From Prolixibacteraceae bacterium (GTDB taxonomy: Bacteria > Bacteroidota > Bacteroidia > Bacteroidales > Prolixibacteraceae), in the NCBI GenBank assembly GCA_016788685.1, contig JAEUSS010000470.1, positions 1 through 7,697 on the forward strand: DNA of 7,697 nucleotides, given 5' to 3'. The notes under the pieces are model-generated. The model worked only from the letters and a program-made list of their open reading frames with translations, had not been told where the DNA came from and searched no databases. Each line of letters begins with the position of its first letter. Position 1 is the first letter of the stretch. The position numbers were made by a program, and so were the translations under genes. This document shows, in pieces, positions 1 through 5,652 of this stretch.

Positions 1-38
1 ATATTTTCCTGAATTCATAATCTTGCACTTTTAAGGCG

Positions 39-73
39 CAAAACTAGAAGTCAATTCAAATCAAAAAATCAAA
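39..73 (-). promoter_or_regulatory. Possible leftward Bacteroidota-type promoter
   Basis: Read on the minus strand, bases 46-39 spell TAGTTTTG, an exact match to the Bacteroidota -7 consensus TAnnTTTG. A TTTG (73-70) lies 23 bases upstream and another (65-62) lies 15 bases upstream; these straddle the usual spacing and neither is ideal. An ATG on the minus strand at 18-16 lies about 20 bases downstream of the box and opens MNSGKY before the window ends. This would fit a divergently transcribed gene. A match to so loose a motif in AT-rich DNA can be chance, so confidence is low. Confidence 0.25.
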
Positions 74-173
74 GAACGCTTGTAATGTTTTAATATATAG
101 TCATTTATATAATAATTTTTAAAATTAACGCATCACTAGTAGAGATTAATCATTAAACTCATCTTAATAATTA

Positions 174-181
174 TAAATTTG
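174..181 (+). promoter_or_regulatory. Candidate -7 box for the sigma/anti-sigma genes
   Basis: TAAATTTG fits the Bacteroidota housekeeping -7 consensus TAnnTTTG and ends 41 bases before the sigma-factor ATG, leaving a leader of about 35 bases. No clear TTTG or TTG element is present at the expected 17-23 bases upstream (the area around 146-156 is only AT-rich), so it would be a weak or activator-dependent promoter. It is the only such match on the + strand in the 222-base upstream region. Confidence 0.4.
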
Positions 182-222
182 GAGTGTGATAACGTGTCAT
201 TGTTTCTAAATTCGTATGATTT

Positions 223-840
223 ATGCAGAAGGAGCTGAATAAAGACTATTTTCTTTGGAAACGTTTTAAAGGGGGAGATAACAGGGCGTTTTACGAGCTA
301 TATGACGAGCATATCGACTCTTTGTATAGTTTTGGGATGCAATTTTCCAAGGATACGAATTTTGTAAAGGACTGTATTCACGATCTTTTTCTGGATTTGC
401 ACAAAAATAGGAACCAATTGGGAGATACGAACTCGATCAGGTTCTATTTGTTTAGGTCATTAAGGCGAAAAATTCATAAGCTGCAATCCAGGCATTCATT
501 TCTGAAATTAGCTGTTGAGGAAGGTATTGAGCAGGGCAATCAGGCGCCTGCATTTGAAGAGATTCTCATTGATTCAGAGGTTCAGAAGGAGACCTTTGAT
601 CTTTTGGTAAATGCCCTTAGGCAGCTTTCCACGCAGCAGCAACACGCCTTGTTCCTGAAATTTGAGCAAAATATGACTTATCCCGAAATTGCTTCTCTAC
701 TCGGAATAACAGTGGAGTCCGCCCGAACCAGTATATACAGGGCCTTAAAGATACTGAGAACCAATCTGTCAGGAGCAAAGATTTCCATAAATCTGTTGTT
801 TTATATAGTGCCAAAATCTCATCTGAAATTTCAGGAATAA
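223..840 (+). CDS. ECF-type RNA polymerase sigma-70 factor
   Basis: This is a 205-residue extracytoplasmic-function sigma factor, which directs RNA polymerase to a small set of promoters when its anti-sigma partner lets it. Sigma region 2 spans about residues 18-88, opening with GDNRAFYELYDEH and ending in the basic stretch RRKIHKL (81-87) expected for -10 recognition. A variable linker (about 90-122) leads to region 4 (about 125-181), with LVNALRQLSTQQQHALFLK followed by a helix-turn-helix at about 152-177 (TYPEIASLLGITVESARTSI). A hydrophobic tail, residues 186-195, follows region 4. Length is normal for Bacteroidota members. The ATG at 223 leaves the usual short lead before region 2. No Shine-Dalgarno is visible, which is normal in this phylum. 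An overlapping ATG at 216 gives only eight codons. Its place directly before a FecR-type gene and a SusC with an STN domain makes it the likely regulator of this locus. The target promoter was not identified. Confidence 0.95.
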   Translation: MQKELNKDYFLWKRFKGGDNRAFYELYDEHIDSLYSFGMQFSKDTNFVKDCIHDLFLDLHKNRNQLGDTNSIRFYLFRSLRRKIHKLQSRHSFLKLAVEEGIEQGNQAPAFEEILIDSEVQKETFDLLVNALRQLSTQQQHALFLKFEQNMTYPEIASLLGITVESARTSIYRALKILRTNLSGAKISINLLFYIVPKSHLKFQE

Positions 841-857
841 TTTTTTTTTGAAAAAAA

Positions 858-2057
858 GTGAATTTTTGTGTCTATGTTTTTGCTAAAAGTGTCTTTATAT
901 ATTATAAAACAAGGTTTACATTGAGAAAAGTAGAAGATATTTTAGGAGAAGAAAATATTTCGCTGGAAAAACTTCAGAATGAGTCGGTCAGTAGGGAAGA
1001 TGTTGTTGTGGCCACGCAAATATATTCGTATTTAAAAACTCCCAAGGATAGATTGGATCTTTCGGAGAAAAGTGAGTTGAGGATTCGAATAGAGAACTCA
1101 GTAAAAAAGGTTAACCAGAGGAAGGCCAGCAGGCTATGGTTTGCCTGCGCCTCGGTATTTATTTTTGCCGTTTGTGGTGGGACATGGTACTTTCAGGTAA
1201 GCCATTCTTCTGAAATTACAGCCTTTGCCAATAGCCTGAACGGAGTTGAACGTGATACAACAACGCGCCTTGTCCTGAACTCAGGACGTGAAATACTCAT
1301 TCCAGCAACCGAAGCAAATATTCACTATGATGAAGGAGGTGAAAAGATTATTATTGATTCGGATCGGGAAGTCAGGCAAAAGATCGAAACTTCCAGCTCT
1401 GTTTATAATACCGTAATTGTTCCTTATGGCAAAAGAGTCCAGATTTCACTTCCTGAAGGAACAAAAGTTTGGTTGAACTCGGGTTCAAAGCTAATTTATC
1501 CGGCGGTTTTTGCTTCGACTCTCCGGGAAGTTTATATTGATGGAGAAGGGGTTTTTGAAGTCACCAAAGATCCTGAAAAACCATTTGTAGTGAAGTCTTG
1601 TGGCTTTGATGTTGAAGTTATCGGCACGATTTTTAACGTTAGCGCTTATTCCGACGACAAATATTCCTATGCCGTATTGGAAGAAGGATCTATTCGCTTA
1701 AAACAAAAAACAAAGTTCTATCAAAGTGCAGGAGAACATATGCTTTTGCCTGGAGAAATGGCTGTCCTTGCCCCGGAACAAAAAGATTTCAACATCAAAA
1801 GAGTTGATCCTGCAGACTACCTGTCCTGGCGCGATGGTTATTACGTGTTTAAGAGTGAGCAGTTGGAGAATATCCTGAAAAAACTATCCAGGTATTATAG
1901 TGTGGATATTGTGTTGGAAAACAGTGATTTGTTTCATGATACTTTTTCTGGGAGTCTTTATCTAAAGAACAGTCCCGAAGAAGTTTTAGATATTATTAAA
2001 AAAACGACTCAGTTTAAATACAGAAAGGAGGGCGGAGACAGAATCATAGTTTACTGA
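858..2057 (+). CDS. FecR-type anti-sigma factor (start uncertain)
   Basis: This is a single-pass inner-membrane anti-sigma factor that should hold the upstream sigma factor in the cytoplasm and sense the state of the SusC receptor in the periplasm. With the GTG start (399 residues), a cytoplasmic sigma-binding region at about 22-92 is followed by one transmembrane helix (about 93-112, LWFACASVFIFAVCGGTWYF). A FecR domain spans about 185-283 (VPYGKRVQISLPEGTKVWLN, then YIDGEGVFEVTKDPEKPFVV and GTIFNVSAY). A DUF4974-type C-terminal domain spans about 327-398, with KLSRYYSVDIVLEN and FSGSLYLKNSPEEVLDII. The order matches the family. The start is doubtful: no in-frame ATG occurs before residue 295, GTG 858 adds an odd hydrophobic N-terminus (NFCVYVFAKSVFIYY), and TTG 921 has AAGG six bases upstream and gives a more conventional 378-residue protein. 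Whichever is right, the gene lies close behind the sigma gene and is probably co-transcribed. Confidence 0.9.
   Translation: MNFCVYVFAKSVFIYYKTRFTLRKVEDILGEENISLEKLQNESVSREDVVVATQIYSYLKTPKDRLDLSEKSELRIRIENSVKKVNQRKASRLWFACASVFIFAVCGGTWYFQVSHSSEITAFANSLNGVERDTTTRLVLNSGREILIPATEANIHYDEGGEKIIIDSDREVRQKIETSSSVYNTVIVPYGKRVQISLPEGTKVWLNSGSKLIYPAVFASTLREVYIDGEGVFEVTKDPEKPFVVKSCGFDVEVIGTIFNVSAYSDDKYSYAVLEEGSIRLKQKTKFYQSAGEHMLLPGEMAVLAPEQKDFNIKRVDPADYLSWRDGYYVFKSEQLENILKKLSRYYSVDIVLENSDLFHDTFSGSLYLKNSPEEVLDIIKKTTQFKYRKEGGDRIIVY
874..924 (+). other. Possible 16-codon leader ORF before the anti-sigma TTG
   Basis: An ATG at 874 in the frame one base off from the anti-sigma gene opens MFLLKVSLYIIKQGLH and stops at TGA 922-924. 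That stop overlaps the alternative anti-sigma TTG start (921-923) as TTGA, the arrangement typical of translationally coupled genes. It could be a small coupling leader. It could also be the true N-terminus displaced by a one-base indel in the sequence, or chance. Nothing else supports expression. Confidence 0.2.
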
Positions 2058-2061
2058 CAAA

Positions 2062-2127
2062 TCTTAAACTAAAATTTAGCAGAAAAAGCCTGCAGATGGT
2101 CCTAACACCTGCAAGCTCTTAAACTAA
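2062..2127 (+). repeat. 11-bp direct repeat in the susC leader
   Basis: TCTTAAACTAA occurs at 2062-2072 and again, identically, at 2117-2127, with starts 55 bases apart. The first copy runs into a near-palindrome, CTAAA-A-TTTAG (2069-2079). A related CTAAAA recurs at 2151-2156. In a 112-base gap this could mark a regulator or sigma binding site, but short AT-rich repeats also arise by chance. Confidence 0.35.
2087..2117 (+). promoter_or_regulatory. Possible stem-loop in the susC leader
   Basis: Bases 2087-2095 (AGCCTGCAG) can pair with 2109-2117 (CTGCAAGCT) in eight of nine positions, with one C/A mismatch at 2090/2114 and a 13-base loop. It lies 30 bases after the anti-sigma stop and 52 bases before the susC ATG. 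No run of T follows (CTTAAAC), so it does not look like a classic intrinsic terminator. An RNA-processing or stability element between the regulatory and transport genes, or an inverted-repeat operator, would fit equally well. Confidence 0.35.
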
Positions 2128-2128
2128 C

Positions 2129-2142
2129 ATCGCAAAGGCGAT
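2129..2142 (+). promoter_or_regulatory. Small perfect hairpin upstream of susC
   Basis: ATCGC (2129-2133) and GCGAT (2138-2142) are perfect inverted arms around the four-base loop AAAG, ending 27 bases before the susC ATG. The 5-bp stem is marginal by itself. It sits just downstream of the larger stem-loop at 2087-2117, so the two may form one structured leader. Confidence 0.22.
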
Positions 2143-2169
2143 AGTATTAACTAAAAGTGAAACAAATTT

Positions 2170-5100
2170 ATGAAAAAATGTGGCAATTGTGCGCATTTTC
2201 CTCATAGCGAGGATTACTATGCGCATTTTTTGAGGGTTATGAAATTATCCGTATTTCTTTTTTTTCTCGGTATTGCAGGAGTTTGGGCGAACCAGACTTA
2301 TTCGCAGAACACAAAACTTTCGTTTCGTTTTGAGAACGGAACGGTCCACCAAATCTTTGGTGAGATTCAGAAAAAGAGTGAGTTTGTTATTTTCTATAAA
2401 GACAGCCAGATTGATTTAGACCGAAAAGTATCAATTAAAGCTAACCAACTAACAGTAGATAAGATCTTAAATGAAATACTAGAAGGAACCGGATTAACAT
2501 ACCAGATTTTTGATAGACAGGTGGTCATTGTACCGGATAAAGCGCCCGATAAATCCGGGGATCTGGAAGCTTCAAAAGTTGTTTTGCCTCAGGGAGAGAA
2601 AACAATATCAGGTATAGTAAAGGATGATGTGGGGGTCGGTATTCCGGGAGTTTCAATTGCAATCAAAAGGACTCAAAGAGGAGTCGTTACTGATGAAAAT
2701 GGTGAATTCAGGGTACAGGCTTCGGTTGGAGACACCTTGGTGTTTTCTTTCATTGGAAAAAATACCGTGGAAAAGGTAGTTACTCAACGCAGTATCATCG
2801 ATGTAGTGTTGTATAACGATGATACCGAGCTTGAAGAAGTGCAGGTTGTTGCATTTGGAACTCAAAAGAAGGAAAGTGTTATTGCTTCGATCAATACAGT
2901 TAAGCCCGCAGAACTAAAGCAGCCGGCCTCTAACCTAACTTCGGCTTTGGCGGGTAAAATTCCGGGAATTATTTCTTATCAAACCACCGGAGAACCGGGG
3001 AAGGATAATGCTCAGTTCTTTGTTCGCGGAGTAACGACCTTCGGGTATAAAACATCACCACTTATACTCATTGACGGTTTTGAAGCAACTTCTAATGACT
3101 TGGCCCGGATGGAACCCGATAACATCGAAAGCTTTTCCATTCTGAAAGATGCTTCGGCAACAGTTTTGTACGGAGCCAGAGGGGCTAATGGTATAATTGT
3201 GGTGGTTACCAAATCAGGACGTGAAGGGCCTGCTAAAGTGAATGTGAGAATAGATACTCACGTAGCAACTCCGACTAAGGTGAATAAGCTGCTCGACGGA
3301 GTTGAATATATGAAGCTGTATAATCAGGCCAGAATATCAAGAGATCCATTGCTTGGCGCCTATTATAGCGAGCAAAAGATTCAATCGACTGCTCAGGGGG
3401 TGAACCCGATGATTTTTCCAAATATCAACTGGTATGATGAGTTGTTTGAAAAGTCGACTATAAACAAAAAAGCAAATATGGATATCTCTGGCGGAGGTCA
3501 GGTAGCTACCTATTATGTGGCAGGTAGTTACGAAAACGAAACCGGATTGTTGAAAGTTGATAAACGCAACAACTTTAACAACAACATTGATATCAACCGG
3601 GTACAGATGAGGAGCAATGTTGTTTTTAAATTAACCCCGACAACAACTCTCGATACCAGGATTCAGGGACTTTTTGAAAGATACACTGGCCCGTACCGTA
3701 CGGCAAGCGACATTTTTGCTATGGTTATGAACTCCAATCCGGTTGACTTCCCTTCTGTATATCAGCCTGATCCGAAACATGAATATGCAACTCATATTTT
3801 ATTTGGGAATACTTCAGTCGCAGGAGCTCTGAAAGCGAATCCATATGCCGAAATGGTTCGGGGATATGAGGATCGGAACGAGAGTACAATTACTGCCATG
3901 GCGACTCTCGCCCAGGATCTTAAATTTATTACCAAAGGGCTAAAGATGCAGTTGAAAGGTTCTGTCAATACATGGAGCTTTTATGCGAGTCGCAGATCTT
4001 ATTCGCCATTTTATTACGATCTGGAAACCTATAACCAGGTAACCGGAGAATATACACTGTTTGCGCTGAACCCAACCGGTGGACAACCCTATTTAGGGAA
4101 TGTCATTCCGGGACGCGATGCCAATGCGCATTATTATTTTGAAGGGCGGTTGAACTGGGACCGTGAATTCGGGAAACACTCTGTTGGTTTAATGACGGTA
4201 GGGATGTTTGAAGAATATCTTCTGACGGGAGGAAACAGCACTTCCATATATGAAACCCTGCCTGAAAAAAATATGGGAAATTCAGGGCGTGCAACGTATG
4301 ATTATGACAAAAGATACTTCCTGGAATTCGCATACGGATACAATGGTTCTGAAAAATTCAGCGGCGAAAGCAGATACGGATTCTTCCCTTCGATTGGGGC
4401 CGGATGGTTGGTTTCCAACGAAGCATTCTGGACCTCGATGAAGGATGTCATCAGCACATTGAAGCTTAAATTTACGTGGGGAAGAGTCGGGAACGATGCA
4501 ATCTCAGGCAGATCGGGTCGTTTCTTCTATCTCTCAGATATAGCTAAAGGCGGCGGAGACTATCGCTGGGGATCAACTTTTATGAATGCTTATCGCGGGT
4601 ACTCGGTCAACAGGTATGCTAACCCGGATATTACCTGGGAGGTGTCGACCAAATATAACCTGGGGATGGAGCTTAACTTCTTTAATGATGCACTAAAACT
4701 TCAATGGGATTTATTCCAGGACGACCGGGATAATATTTATCTGACCAGACAGAACTTTCCTTCGACAGCAGGTCTTGAAGCCACAATCAGCGGAAATGTC
4801 GGGAAGGTTAAATCAAAAGGTATTGACGGGTCGATTGACTACCAATATGTATTTAATAAAGATTTCTGGATGACTGGTAGAGCTAACTACACTTTTTCAA
4901 CCAATGAGTTTGTAGAGTTGGATGAGAAGAATTATCCTGATGAATATTTAAAACGTAAAGGGCATTCAACCAATCAATGGTGGGGTTTAATTGCCGAGCG
5001 ACTCTTTGTTGATGAAGCAGAAATTGCAAACTCTCCCAAGCAGGATTTCGGAGAATATATGGCAGGCGACATCAAATATAAAGATGTAAACGGCGATGGC

Positions 5101-5634
5101 GTTGTTAACAGCAACGATCGTGTTCCTTTGGGGCTGCCCACGGTTCCTGAAATACAATATGGATTTGGACTTTCTGCAGGATATAAAGCATTCGATTTTT
5201 CATTTTTCTTTCAGGGCAACGGACGGGTTTCAATGTTTATTAACCCCGGAACCGACAGTAATGGTATAGCTCCGTTTGCATACAGACGAAATGCTTTGGC
5301 TATTATTGCCGAAGACCACTGGAGTGAAACAAACCCCGATGTTCATGCCTTTTGGCCTCGTTTGTCTGTTGATCCGATAGCAAATAATAATCAGACCTCT
5401 TCTTGGTGGTTGAGAAATGCCGCATTCCTTCGGCTAAAAACGGTAGAGATGGGATATAATATTCCTGCCAATACATTTAAAAAGATAGGACTCAAGAGCA
5501 GTAGGATTTATTGCAGCGGTGAAAACCTGTTTGTAGTCAGTCCATTTAAACTGTGGGATCCTGAAATGGGTCGTGGCGGTTTGGGCTACCCTCCTAACCG
5601 CAGGTTTAATGTTGGAGTTCAATTATCATTTTAA
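2170..5634 (+). CDS. SusC/RagA-type TonB-dependent receptor with STN domain
   Basis: This 1154-residue outer-membrane transporter imports a ligand, typically an oligosaccharide in this family, using TonB-ExbBD energy, together with the SusD lipoprotein encoded next. A 23-residue pre-sequence precedes a signal peptide at about 24-40 (MKLSVFLFFLGIAGVWA, then NQ). An STN signalling domain follows at about 59-121. Next come a carboxypeptidase-regulatory-like beta-sandwich (about 145-213, ISGIVKDDVGVGIPGVSIAI), a probable TonB box near LEEVQVVAFGTQ (221-232), and a plug (about 233-350, with ILIDGFEA and ILKDASATVLYGARGANGII). The beta-barrel runs to a terminal phenylalanine (FNVGVQLSF). A family-typical acidic loop DVNGDGVVNSND is at 972-983. 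The STN domain together with the upstream sigma/anti-sigma pair indicates transcriptional signalling as well as transport. The ATG at 2170 is kept because similar pre-sequences are common in this family; ATG 2239 (Met24) would also give a clean signal peptide. The substrate is not deducible. Confidence 0.96.
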   Translation: MKKCGNCAHFPHSEDYYAHFLRVMKLSVFLFFLGIAGVWANQTYSQNTKLSFRFENGTVHQIFGEIQKKSEFVIFYKDSQIDLDRKVSIKANQLTVDKILNEILEGTGLTYQIFDRQVVIVPDKAPDKSGDLEASKVVLPQGEKTISGIVKDDVGVGIPGVSIAIKRTQRGVVTDENGEFRVQASVGDTLVFSFIGKNTVEKVVTQRSIIDVVLYNDDTELEEVQVVAFGTQKKESVIASINTVKPAELKQPASNLTSALAGKIPGIISYQTTGEPGKDNAQFFVRGVTTFGYKTSPLILIDGFEATSNDLARMEPDNIESFSILKDASATVLYGARGANGIIVVVTKSGREGPAKVNVRIDTHVATPTKVNKLLDGVEYMKLYNQARISRDPLLGAYYSEQKIQSTAQGVNPMIFPNINWYDELFEKSTINKKANMDISGGGQVATYYVAGSYENETGLLKVDKRNNFNNNIDINRVQMRSNVVFKLTPTTTLDTRIQGLFERYTGPYRTASDIFAMVMNSNPVDFPSVYQPDPKHEYATHILFGNTSVAGALKANPYAEMVRGYEDRNESTITAMATLAQDLKFITKGLKMQLKGSVNTWSFYASRRSYSPFYYDLETYNQVTGEYTLFALNPTGGQPYLGNVIPGRDANAHYYFEGRLNWDREFGKHSVGLMTVGMFEEYLLTGGNSTSIYETLPEKNMGNSGRATYDYDKRYFLEFAYGYNGSEKFSGESRYGFFPSIGAGWLVSNEAFWTSMKDVISTLKLKFTWGRVGNDAISGRSGRFFYLSDIAKGGGDYRWGSTFMNAYRGYSVNRYANPDITWEVSTKYNLGMELNFFNDALKLQWDLFQDDRDNIYLTRQNFPSTAGLEATISGNVGKVKSKGIDGSIDYQYVFNKDFWMTGRANYTFSTNEFVELDEKNYPDEYLKRKGHSTNQWWGLIAERLFVDEAEIANSPKQDFGEYMAGDIKYKDVNGDGVVNSNDRVPLGLPTVPEIQYGFGLSAGYKAFDFSFFFQGNGRVSMFINPGTDSNGIAPFAYRRNALAIIAEDHWSETNPDVHAFWPRLSVDPIANNNQTSSWWLRNAAFLRLKTVEMGYNIPANTFKKIGLKSSRIYCSGENLFVVSPFKLWDPEMGRGGLGYPPNRRFNVGVQLSF

Positions 5635-5652
5635 TGCTTAAAACTACAGAAG

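Noticed and set aside
229..234. AAGGAG, a strong Shine-Dalgarno-like string just inside the sigma gene
   Set aside because: No in-frame start codon follows at a usable distance, and Bacteroidota rarely rely on such sites. It simply encodes Lys-Glu.
216..242. Eight-codon ORF (MIYAEGAE) whose ATG lies 7 bases before the sigma-factor ATG
   Set aside because: Too short, overlaps the start of a well-supported gene in another frame, and has no feature beyond chance.
617..814. Minus-strand open frame inside the sigma gene
   Set aside because: Lies fully within a strongly supported gene on the other strand, and its translation shows no recognisable domain.
838..860. T9-G-A7 run after the sigma stop as a site for slippage joining sigma to anti-sigma
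   Set aside because: The sigma stop codon TAA (838-840) comes before the run, so slippage on it cannot bypass the stop. The two proteins are normally separate.
2653..5622. Several 60-76-codon frames within susC (2653-2865, 3012-3212, 4103-4333 and 5434-5622 on minus; 4250-4441 on plus)
   Set aside because: All are contained in the continuous, domain-complete susC frame and have compositions typical of shadow translation.
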